From positions 1 to 8,466 of the forward strand of contig CALCNS010000246.1 in NCBI GenBank assembly GCA_937897315.1: a stretch of DNA of 8,466 bases, given 5' to 3'. Below are positions 1 to 6,164 of this stretch, in pieces (positions within the stretch are counted from its first letter, which is position 1; every line of letters begins with the position of its first letter). Origin of the DNA: an uncultured Bacillota bacterium. Lineage in GTDB: Bacteria > Bacillota > JAAYKD01. The translations under genes were made by a program, and so were the position numbers. Under the pieces are notes generated by a model. It ran no database searches. It had not been told where the DNA came from and saw only the letters and a program-made list of their open reading frames with translations.

Positions 1-968
1 ACGGCAGTCAGAATTCCTATGGGGATTTCTGTCGTCATGAGTGTGCGTGATACATTGTCGACCGCTAAAAGAAAGGCTGCTCCAAAAATCATAGATAAGG
101 GCATTAAGTAACGATAATTACTCCCAACTAACCGTCGAGATAAATGAGGTATCACCAAACCAACCCAGCCAATCATCCCACTAATCGATATAGCAGAAGC
201 GGTGATTAAAGTGGAAGAAAGGATCACCACCAACCGTAATCTTTGGGCATTGACACCCAAAGCACGAGCCTGTTCGTCGCCCAGGGTTAGTAAATTGATT
301 CGCCAACGAACTAACAGCAAAGTCAGTAAACCAAGGATCATGATCGGACTTACAAACATCACATCGGTTTGCTGAACACCTGCAAGACTACCAATGAGCC
401 AATATGTAATAGCCGGCAACTGGTCCTGAGGATCTGCAACCAGTTTGATAAAGGATGTCCCTGCAGAGAACAAAGAACCAATCATGATACCCGATAAAAT
501 CAATCCTAAGACACGACTCCCTCTGGCTCGTTGCCCTACCATCCAAACCAATGCAACAGCAACGATACTAAAGGAGAAGGCAGATAAGACAATACCGGTT
601 TGACTAAAGTCCATGAGGATGGCAAATGCTGCACCAAAGGCAGCTCCGGCGGTTGCACCAAGAATATCAGGAGAAGCCATAGGGTTTTGAAAGACGCCTT
701 GATAAGCAGCCCCTGCCGCCGAAAGACACGCACCGACAAAACAAGCGGCTAACACACGAGGTAAACGAATGTTCCATAGAACGGTTTCGGTCGCTGTCAC
801 GGGACGATTCAAGGATTGGTTTGTGCGTAGTATGCGCTCTCCAACTGTGCGGAATAACTCCATGGGAGAAATCGGATAGCGACCCAGTAAAAAGGACAAT
901 AAGATCAAGGCGAACAATAAAAGTGTAAAGGATAGTAACAACCATAAAGATTTTCGATGGTTGGTCAT
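1..968 (-). CDS. FecCD-family ABC importer permease, 3' end cut by window edge
   Basis: Reading from the ATG at 968 the frame stays open to the left edge and gives 322 residues; typical members have 330-350, so only a short tail is missing. A first membrane helix (8-29) is followed by the family blocks LWNIRLPRVLAACFVGA (64-80), AYQGVFQNPMASPDILGATAG (88-108), YWLIGSLAG (189-197), the ATPase-coupling segment LGDEQARALGV (229-239) and GWVGLVIPHLSRRLVG (267-282). This family (BtuC, FepD, MolB) imports siderophores, vitamin B12 or, for MolB-type systems, molybdate and tungstate. The start overlaps the xdhC-family stop as ATGA with only a weak GGAAAG site (976-981), implying translational coupling. 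Context favours molybdate, tungstate or a metal chelate as cargo (inference). The ATPase and binding protein would lie beyond the left edge. Confidence 0.9.
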   Translation of the reverse strand, partial: MTNHRKSLWLLLSFTLLLFALILLSFLLGRYPISPMELFRTVGERILRTNQSLNRPVTATETVLWNIRLPRVLAACFVGACLSAAGAAYQGVFQNPMASPDILGATAGAAFGAAFAILMDFSQTGIVLSAFSFSIVAVALVWMVGQRARGSRVLGLILSGIMIGSLFSAGTSFIKLVADPQDQLPAITYWLIGSLAGVQQTDVMFVSPIMILGLLTLLLVRWRINLLTLGDEQARALGVNAQRLRLVVILSSTLITASAISISGMIGWVGLVIPHLSRRLVGSNYRYLMPLSMIFGAAFLLAVDNVSRTLMTTEIPIGILTA

Positions 969-1966
969 GATCGTTCTTTCCGTTCTGCCCGTACACGAAT
1001 CATTTCGGCAGCAATGGATACAGCGATTTCCGCGGGTGTTTCTGCTTTTATCGGTAGTCCAATGGGGGTATACACGGTAGCGAGTTGGTCTTGTGAGATG
1101 CCATCTTCTCTCAGACGTTCAAAGACGGTAGCCATTTTCTTACGACTTCCTATGATACCCAAGTAAGCTAAGGGACGACGATGTAGCTGTTTTTGAACAA
1201 TGTAATCATACGAGTGACCACGAGTCATCACGACGGCATAATCACACTCCTGTAAGTCAACATATTGATCTATTTGCTCAAATGAGCCCAAGATTCGTGC
1301 GGCTGCTTGAGGAAACAAAGATTCCGTAACAAAGTCAGGTCGGTCGTCATAGACATAACACGTAAAATGCACCTGAGTAAGAATTGGAATCAACTCTTGT
1401 GCAACATGCCCCCCGCCAAAGACCACTACTTTGCCACTTGATTTCAAAGGATGAGCATAGATGCCACTTTTTTCTACTGCTTTGAAGCGCAGAAGATATT
1501 TCAGTTGCTCTTCAGGAATCGTGAATCCCTGAAACCCTTCTGAAACAGAATATAAACCCAAAAGATTGTGTGGAAGATCCATTAGAAACCAACTGTCTTC
1601 ATCTTTATGAAAGCGTTGTAGTACGGTTTCAATAAAAAGTTTCTCAGAGATATTGTCTTTTGAAAAAAAGCGAAAATACACTCGAACATCTCCGCCACAA
1701 ACCATGCCAAGGTCTTCGACTTGATTGGGAGTCAGGAGAAATTCCTTTTGTCCATGCGATTTTTGCAGCAAAAGTTCTATGGCCAATTGCTGAGACTTGT
1801 ATTCCACAGCACCACCACCTATGGTACCTGTAACGCGCCCTTCCTTTTTCACTACCATCGCTGCACCTGCACCGCGGGGAGTAGAACCAGAGCCTGCGAC
1901 AATGGTAACCAACACAGCATCTTCAACTGCAAGCGTCTTCAGTAAGGCGGAAAAGATTGTTTTCAT
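965..1966 (-). CDS. xdhC: XdhC-family molybdenum hydroxylase maturation factor
   Basis: A 333-aa XdhC/CoxI-family protein. The N-terminal domain has GSTPRGAGAAMVV (27-39), GTIGGGAVE (47-55) and GMVCGGDV (87-94) with the conserved Cys90. A Rossmann-like C-terminal domain has VVVFGGGHVAQEL (180-192), YVYDDRP (204-210), TRGHSYD (248-254), GIIGSRKK (270-277) and the closing TPAEIAVSIAAEMI (310-323). XdhC binds molybdenum cofactor, helps its sulfuration and inserts it into xanthine dehydrogenase or aldehyde oxidoreductase-type enzymes. The start at 1966 is chosen for AAGGAGG at 1972-1978, 5 nt upstream; an upstream ATG at 2020 would add 18 residues without family similarity. It overlaps the NTPase-HD gene by 44 nt and the permease by ATGA. 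Its presence implies a molybdenum or tungsten hydroxylase nearby, not seen in this window. The symbol is the family name. Confidence 0.92.
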   Translation of the reverse strand: MKTIFSALLKTLAVEDAVLVTIVAGSGSTPRGAGAAMVVKKEGRVTGTIGGGAVEYKSQQLAIELLLQKSHGQKEFLLTPNQVEDLGMVCGGDVRVYFRFFSKDNISEKLFIETVLQRFHKDEDSWFLMDLPHNLLGLYSVSEGFQGFTIPEEQLKYLLRFKAVEKSGIYAHPLKSSGKVVVFGGGHVAQELIPILTQVHFTCYVYDDRPDFVTESLFPQAAARILGSFEQIDQYVDLQECDYAVVMTRGHSYDYIVQKQLHRRPLAYLGIIGSRKKMATVFERLREDGISQDQLATVYTPIGLPIKAETPAEIAVSIAAEMIRVRAERKERS

Positions 1967-3014
1967 AGGAACCTCCTTGAAGGAATAATTTCTTCGGATC
2001 CCATTGATCCGAAAGTGCAAAGGATTGTAAAGCCCTTAGATTCTTTTTTATGCGGTCTGTCGGCCCATATCGTAGGATACTTTCTTCAAAGCGAATTTTC
2101 GGGTGTACAAGTTGGTCTTCCAAGCAGCATTTATCGGCTAGCCAAAGCAATGCTTCGTCGCAATGATAGAACTCCTCTTGTAGATGCATATGCTGTCGAA
2201 TACATGAAGCTAACCTAATGTATCCGGCTTCGACCATTTCTTGGGCTAATTTCTGATCATGATGAGGACTGTGGCGCTCGACATCGTGGAGTAGCGCCGC
2301 CTGAAGAAGCATTTCCGGATCCTTAGCAGAGAAGGCAAAGCAAAGGGCTTCTGTTGTTTTGGCGACCAGTAGACAATGCTTGCGAATGGCTTCTGAGCAA
2401 TTGGATAATCGCTCCATGCAAAAGGACCGCCCAGGTAAGTCTTTGCTAAGGCCATTACTTCTTATGAACCGCAATAACTCTGCATCATTTGGTATACCAT
2501 CTAACAGTAAGGTTTGTTTTTGAGAAGATAGTAGTCGTTCCATTTCTTGATGATAAGACAACAATTCAATAGGAGCTTTTCCGTGATGTATCATGTGAAG
2601 TAGGTTTTCCCGAGATTTCCATACACCTAAGATAGGGATGGGCTTTTCCAATACCAATTGAATTGCTTGACGGATTTCCGGTATCATCAACTCCGCTCCG
2701 CCAATTTCATCCAACAGCAATATGGAGCCATGAGAAGTGAAGCTCAGAAAGTCGGTCAAGAATCGGGTTGAGTCAAAGGTTAATTGACCGGCTTCCGCTT
2801 TCAAAAAACAAGATGGATTTTCGTATGTGGCATCATCATACACACGAGTTGCTTGTTCCGCAGGAATCATAGCATATCCGTATAATCTTCCCTGGCGGAA
2901 CAATCGTTGGGTCAAGAAACCACCGACGGGAAGAGCACTTTGTTGTAAAGCACGAAGCAACGCGGTGGATTTTCCAATCCCCGAAGGACCTTGTAAGAAG
3001 AGATGTTGTATCAT
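1923..3014 (-). CDS. THEP1-like P-loop NTPase fused to an HD-domain phosphohydrolase
   Basis: A 363-aa fusion. Residues 1-180 resemble the THEP1/NTPCR nucleoside-triphosphatase family: Walker A GPSGIGKS (9-16), the GGFLTQRLFRQGRLYGYAM block (31-49) and Walker B plus following motif LLLDEIGGAEL (99-109). Residues about 205-330 fit an HD domain: His213 (KHCLLVA), His243-Asp244 (LLHDVERH), His275 or 277, and Asp294 (LADK). HD proteins are usually metal-dependent phosphohydrolases. The combination would hydrolyse nucleotides or phosphorylated precursors, perhaps clearing or checking a nucleotide cofactor intermediate (inference). GGAGG (3022-3026) precedes the ATG by 7 nt, and the gap to the transferase gene is 13 nt. 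The 3' end overlaps the xdhC-family gene by 44 nt and contains that gene's ribosome binding site. Both domain assignments are by motif only. Confidence 0.75.
   Translation of the reverse strand: MIQHLFLQGPSGIGKSTALLRALQQSALPVGGFLTQRLFRQGRLYGYAMIPAEQATRVYDDATYENPSCFLKAEAGQLTFDSTRFLTDFLSFTSHGSILLLDEIGGAELMIPEIRQAIQLVLEKPIPILGVWKSRENLLHMIHHGKAPIELLSYHQEMERLLSSQKQTLLLDGIPNDAELLRFIRSNGLSKDLPGRSFCMERLSNCSEAIRKHCLLVAKTTEALCFAFSAKDPEMLLQAALLHDVERHSPHHDQKLAQEMVEAGYIRLASCIRQHMHLQEEFYHCDEALLWLADKCCLEDQLVHPKIRFEESILRYGPTDRIKKNLRALQSFALSDQWDPKKLFLQGGSYENNLFRLTEDACS
1993..2013 (-). other. Perfect hairpin inside the gene end, upstream of the xdhC-family start
   Basis: TTCGGATC and GATCCGAA form a perfect 8-bp stem with a 5-nt loop, within codons 335-342 of the NTPase-HD gene. 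In the mRNA it ends 14 nt before the AAGGAGG site (1972-1978) of the next gene. It could help expose or shield that ribosome binding site as ribosomes pass, but a chance palindrome is possible. Confidence 0.4.
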
Positions 3015-3027
3015 GCGTCCTCCTCCA

Positions 3028-3993
3028 TTACTTTGCTTCCTCTAACTCCAGAAATTGTTGAAATCTATCCCTGAAAAGGGTTTCGCCTAATCGTTCTAAT
3101 TCAAGATGATAAGAGGTGTATGTGTTCAAAAACTCCGATCCTTGTTCGGTTAAGTGTGTTTGACCGCCTTTTTGTCCACCCTGCTGACTATCCACCAAAC
3201 GAAAGCCTAACTGGCTTTCCGCCATTTTTATTTGCTTCCAACCACTGGAATAAGAGATATGCTGCAGAAGACAAGCTTGCCGAATGGACTGAGTTCGTTC
3301 CACTGCACGGAGGAGACGCGCAAATGTTTTGTTAAAAAACGGTTCTTTCCGTAAAATCGTCACATCCAATTGCAATGTTAACGGATCTGCCTGCGCCATA
3401 TTGGCAGCATAGCGCTTCAATTGTTGGTACTCTTCCGGTTTATCGGCATCCATTATCGTCCCGGCATCCGGTAACTCCAATACTTCTTTATGGCTGGTTA
3501 ACCGTTCCAAAGCGCCCTTAAGACCTTGTTCTCCAGAATCTTTTAGCAACTCATCAATCTGCATAGCGTCCATTAGGACCGGATGACCTTCCTGTCCTTT
3601 ATAAGAGGGAACCAATATTTCGGACCGAGAATAGTCAAAGTAGCCCATCATCGTCAATAAACTTCGTTTGGAGAACAGAGGAACGTCGACCGGTAAGAAG
3701 AAAAATCGATCACAAAGGGTGCGGATTTGCTTCATACCTAGCTTCGCAGAGAAAAACATATCTGTTGTAGCATAATCTTTATTATATATGCATTGTACCG
3801 GAAGGTTCACCAAATGTCGCTGCAATAAATCTGCATCTCGGCCTGTTACAACGATAATCGGAGAAACATTGGCTGCAACCAAGGTTTCAATGGCAGTACG
3901 GATGACCGTGGATCCAGCTAGCTGAAGCAGAGGTTTAAAGGACTTCATTCGGGAAGACAAGCCGGCGGCAACAATAACAGCTCCGGTTCTCAT
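3028..3993 (-). CDS. MocA-like nucleotidyltransferase fused to a ModE-like winged helix (DVU_1551-like)
   Basis: A 321-aa two-domain protein. Residues 1-190 are a MobA/MocA-type NTP transferase: VIVAAGLSSRMKSFKPLL (6-23) is the nucleotide-binding signature, PVDVPL (101-106) carries the metal-binding Asp, GHP (136-138) is typical of the MocA branch, and DADKPEEY (182-189) closes the domain. MocA enzymes add CMP to molybdopterin for xanthine dehydrogenase/aldehyde oxidoreductase-type enzymes. Residues about 208-300 resemble the DNA-binding domain of ModE: ISYSSGWKQIKMAESQLGFRLV (246-267), then GGQKGGQTHLTEQG (272-285). No molybdate-binding (TOBE/Mop) domain follows. The start at 3993 is set by GGAG (4001-4004) 7 nt upstream and by the Rossmann motif beginning at once; upstream in-frame codons to 4122 read through the hairpin and ppnP end and are not part of it. 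It follows an 88-nt gap. Confidence 0.85.
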   Translation of the reverse strand: MRTGAVIVAAGLSSRMKSFKPLLQLAGSTVIRTAIETLVAANVSPIIVVTGRDADLLQRHLVNLPVQCIYNKDYATTDMFFSAKLGMKQIRTLCDRFFFLPVDVPLFSKRSLLTMMGYFDYSRSEILVPSYKGQEGHPVLMDAMQIDELLKDSGEQGLKGALERLTSHKEVLELPDAGTIMDADKPEEYQQLKRYAANMAQADPLTLQLDVTILRKEPFFNKTFARLLRAVERTQSIRQACLLQHISYSSGWKQIKMAESQLGFRLVDSQQGGQKGGQTHLTEQGSEFLNTYTSYHLELERLGETLFRDRFQQFLELEEAK

Positions 3994-4010
3994 AGAAGGT
4001 CTCCTTTCTT

Positions 4011-4036
4011 CGAATGGTATTTGAAAACATAACGAT
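4011..4036. promoter_or_regulatory. Possible ModE-type operator upstream of the transferase-ModE fusion gene
   Basis: On the plus strand the segment ends in ACATAACGAT. This matches the right arm (ACATAACG) of the E. coli mod operator as I remember it. The left arm, expected as CGTTATAT 24 bp across, begins with CG at the right distance but is otherwise degenerate (CGAATGGT). The site lies 18-43 nt before the start of a gene whose product ends in a ModE-like DNA-binding domain, so autoregulation is conceivable. This is a weak call from one good half-site. Confidence 0.25.
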
Positions 4037-4048
4037 TGCTTGTAAGAG

Positions 4049-4068
4049 CCCGGCAGATGTCTGCCGGG
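4049..4068 (-). other. Strong RNA hairpin after ppnP (not a classical terminator)
   Basis: A perfect inverted repeat with an 8-bp GC-rich stem (CCCGGCAG / CTGCCGGG) and a 4-nt loop, starting 13 nt after the ppnP stop codon. On the minus-strand transcript it is followed by CTCTTACAAG, with no U-run, so it is not a convincing intrinsic terminator. It may mark an RNA processing or stability point, or partial termination, splitting the operon into a six-gene and a four-gene part (inference). Confidence 0.6.
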
Positions 4069-4081
4069 TTCATGATGACCG

Positions 4082-4396
4082 TTATGCTTCCAAGTAAGTA
4101 CAGCAATAATCGGTGACTTCATAGACTTTTAAGTCAAAAAATGAATTCGCTGGAACGTTGAAGTGTGTGTCTGCAGTATAGAGGGTATACACTTGTTCTC
4201 CGGACAAACGAATATCTACTCTGCCTGCTAAAATCTCCATAAGCTCTTCGGCTCCCGTCTGAAAACGGTATTCTCCGGGCAAGAAGATTCCTAAAGTTTT
4301 CTTCACACCTTCCGCGGTAAAAATGGTTCGACTGGTTACTTTGCCCTCGAAGTAGATATTCGCTTTTGCTACAACCGTAGCGTTTTTGAATTCCAT
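4082..4396 (-). CDS. ppnP: Pyrimidine/purine nucleoside phosphorylase PpnP (cupin, formerly DUF1255)
   Basis: A 104-aa single-domain cupin. It aligns by eye with Escherichia coli PpnP/YaiE (about 94 aa): ANIYFEGKVTSRTI (12-25), GIFLPGEYRFQTGAEELMEILAGRVDI (36-62) and FNVPANSFFDLKVYEVTDYCCTYL (79-102) match the E. coli blocks EYFSGKV, GEYTFST and FNVPGHSEFHLQV in order. The enzyme splits many purine and pyrimidine nucleosides with phosphate into base and ribose-1-phosphate in the cytoplasm. AAGGAGG (4404-4410) lies 7 nt before the ATG and overlaps the stop of the ligase gene, so translation is probably coupled. Its place inside a molybdenum-hydroxylase accessory operon is unusual. It could feed free purines to a xanthine-dehydrogenase-like enzyme, or recycle nucleosides from dinucleotide cofactor work; both are inferences. 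It is followed by a strong hairpin. Confidence 0.85.
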   Translation of the reverse strand: MEFKNATVVAKANIYFEGKVTSRTIFTAEGVKKTLGIFLPGEYRFQTGAEELMEILAGRVDIRLSGEQVYTLYTADTHFNVPANSFFDLKVYEVTDYCCTYLEA

Positions 4397-4408
4397 GATT
4401 TCTCCTCC

Positions 4409-5560
4409 TTATTCTTCTATTGCAATCTTTCGTTTCCCTGGTTCACAAAGCATCTTTTTTTTCTCAATGTGCCAAGGAATAGAAAGGTGTAATACGTTTT
4501 TCAACGCCACCGAAATATCGTGATACTCTGCTGGGGAGTCAATGGTAAGAAGTAATCCCTCTTTTTTCAACGTTGCCGTATAGTAGAAAACATCTTTTAT
4601 CGAAAAGACCGCTTGGTCTAAATGGTGAATGGTGAAGTTGCGCTCTAACTGTGGCTGTTGTATGCGACTTTGTCGGATATCAAGCCGTTTTGGATAGGTA
4701 TCGGGAAGCCAGCGACCGCAATCCCCGGTGCGATAATGAAGTAGTGGCATCGCTTGGCGCATTAATGTAGATAAAACGATTTCACCCCACTCGCCATCGG
4801 GTACAAGCGTACCGGTTTGAGGATCCATAATATCTAATCGAATAAACGGATGGCATATTTGTTCGCCATAGCCATCTTTTCCGCGGACGGCTAAACCAAA
4901 GCCGCTTTCTGTCAGACCGTAATGAGGGTGGATACGACAACTCCAAGTTTGTTCCATTTCGGTTATTAGCCAAGCAGGGACAGGATCGCCGGTCAATAAA
5001 ACCGATTTGGGACGTAAGTGAGGAGCGATACGGGACAAGGTCAATAGTTGTATGGGGTGCCCCAATAAACAGTCGGCATCAGCGGCCTGAATTTGAGCAT
5101 CATAAGGATTTCGTATGAACCCGTACGCGGCAGCTTCTCCTCCAAAGCCTTCAATAGCTTGAATTAACAAATCACCTACACTCCCAGGTGTTGCTCCCGG
5201 CATAAATATCGCTGCTTTTTGTTGTGGAGCCATGAGCTCTTGCATGCCGACATGAAAATACTCTACGGTCAGTTGAAGGTCTTCTTCTGAGAAAAAAACT
5301 CTTTTGGAGACGCCGCTGGTACCTGAAGTGGGTAAGGTAGTAATTCGGGATACTTCTTTAGGAGGTATACATAGGAACTGTAAGGGGTTGGAACGAAGAT
5401 CGTCGGATGTAGTAAAACCTCTCAACCCGTTACGATAAAACAAGGAGCGCTTGGCATAGTCTGTTTGTCGTGCCAATTGATCCTGCTGCCAATCTTCTAG
5501 GTCTTGAAAAGAGGCTAAGCCACATCGTTTCAGAATCCAGTTTTCAATTCCCGAGTACAT
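4409..5560 (-). CDS. PaaK-like AMP-forming acyl/CoA ligase (DVU_1553-like)
   Basis: A 383-aa member of the adenylate-forming superfamily. The phosphate-binding loop is TSGTSGVSKR (78-87), the adenine/acyl-pocket motif is HYGLTESG (213-220), and the hinge-region motif YRTGD is at 276-280. GKRK (375-378) at the extreme C-terminus supplies a candidate catalytic lysine. The N-terminus (WQQDQLARQTDYAKRSLFYR) resembles phenylacetate-CoA ligase PaaK, but the protein is shorter than PaaK (about 430 aa), mainly through a small C-terminal subdomain. Such enzymes activate a carboxylate as acyl-AMP and pass it to CoA, an amine or a carrier. The start is the ATG at 5560, because GGGAGG (5567-5572) lies 6 nt upstream; the ATG at 5593 has no comparable site. 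The gene overlaps the methyltransferase by 17 nt. The substrate is unknown; the neighbours suggest a cofactor precursor. Confidence 0.8.
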   Translation of the reverse strand: MYSGIENWILKRCGLASFQDLEDWQQDQLARQTDYAKRSLFYRNGLRGFTTSDDLRSNPLQFLCIPPKEVSRITTLPTSGTSGVSKRVFFSEEDLQLTVEYFHVGMQELMAPQQKAAIFMPGATPGSVGDLLIQAIEGFGGEAAAYGFIRNPYDAQIQAADADCLLGHPIQLLTLSRIAPHLRPKSVLLTGDPVPAWLITEMEQTWSCRIHPHYGLTESGFGLAVRGKDGYGEQICHPFIRLDIMDPQTGTLVPDGEWGEIVLSTLMRQAMPLLHYRTGDCGRWLPDTYPKRLDIRQSRIQQPQLERNFTIHHLDQAVFSIKDVFYYTATLKKEGLLLTIDSPAEYHDISVALKNVLHLSIPWHIEKKKMLCEPGKRKIAIEE

Positions 5561-6164
5561 GCTCAACCTCCCATATGGATAAAAAGTACCCACACTTAGC
5601 CGCCTTCATTTGTTCTCGGTTCGCACCGAGAATCGTTTCTATGCAGCCGTGGTTCAAAATGAGTTGTCCAAACGTTTGCAGTACATCCTGACTGGCGTCG
5701 GTCCAATACGTAAGACGAAATCCGGCTGCTCGAAAACGTTGTTGAATCTCATCCGCGCTCTCAACCCGACCTAATAACCCTTGAAAATCGGCTGAAACAC
5801 CGCGTGCATAGAAATCACTCAGCAAAAGTTTTCCTTTCTTGCTTAAGACACGGCGAGCTTCCGCTAAAACCTGATCGGTGTGTTGCATCTTGGAAAAGCT
5901 ACACTCGTAGAGCAAACCATCCATGGATTCATTGTCAAATGGCAATTGACCGGCATCCCCTCGTATGTATGGAGATTTGGCATGCAAATCTACGCCATAT
6001 GCCATATATCCTTTTCGTAGTAAATACTCAACCGTGATTCCGTTTCCGCAACCAATATCTGCCAAAGTAGCTCCTTCGTGAAACCCACATTGAAGAATAC
6101 CCAGTTCAGTTAGAGTAAGACCACCCGGTCTCAAACAATCGGGTGTTGATTCGCGCACACTCAT
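5544..6164 (-). CDS. trsM: Class I SAM-dependent methyltransferase (DVU_1556/TrsM-like)
   Basis: A 206-aa protein with a Rossmann-type methyltransferase core: ADIGCGNG (35-42, motif I, SAM binding), acidic Asp59 in GVDLH (motif II) and GDAGQLPFDNESMDGLLYEC (69-88, motifs III/IV), then VLSKKGKLLLSDFY (107-119). It resembles UbiE/type 11 methyltransferases in layout, but residues 8-18 (PDCLRPGGLTL) and the ending KCGYFLSIWE look characteristic of the subfamily found with TrsS-type radical SAM genes. The start overlaps the radical SAM stop as ATGA, with GGAGG at 6170-6174, 5 nt upstream. Its own last 17 nt overlap the ligase gene. The methyl acceptor cannot be told from sequence; pairing with a radical SAM enzyme and a ligase suggests a small molecule rather than DNA or rRNA. 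The symbol is recalled from cluster naming and is not verified. Confidence 0.8.
   Translation of the reverse strand: MSVRESTPDCLRPGGLTLTELGILQCGFHEGATLADIGCGNGITVEYLLRKGYMAYGVDLHAKSPYIRGDAGQLPFDNESMDGLLYECSFSKMQHTDQVLAEARRVLSKKGKLLLSDFYARGVSADFQGLLGRVESADEIQQRFRAAGFRLTYWTDASQDVLQTFGQLILNHGCIETILGANREQMKAAKCGYFLSIWEVEHVLGN

Noticed and set aside
667..996. Open frame of 109 codons on the minus strand
   Set aside because: It is an out-of-frame shadow of the FecCD permease, whose frame from 968 gives clear family motifs and stays open to the window edge.
3028..3993. MobA (GMP-adding) identity for the transferase domain
   Set aside because: GHP motif and XdhC neighbourhood fit the MocA (CMP) branch better, though sequence alone does not settle the nucleotide.
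4049..4075. Intrinsic terminator after ppnP
   Set aside because: The stem is strong but no T-run follows on either strand.
3994..4081. Sigma-70 promoter on the minus strand in the 88-nt gap
   Set aside because: A CTTACA -35-like hexamer exists, but no good -10 hexamer sits at 16-18 nt spacing, so I do not call a promoter.
3994..4122. Longer start for the nucleotidyltransferase (ATG at 4122)
   Set aside because: The extra 43 residues run through the ppnP end and the hairpin, lack family similarity, and the ATG at 3993 has a good ribosome binding site.
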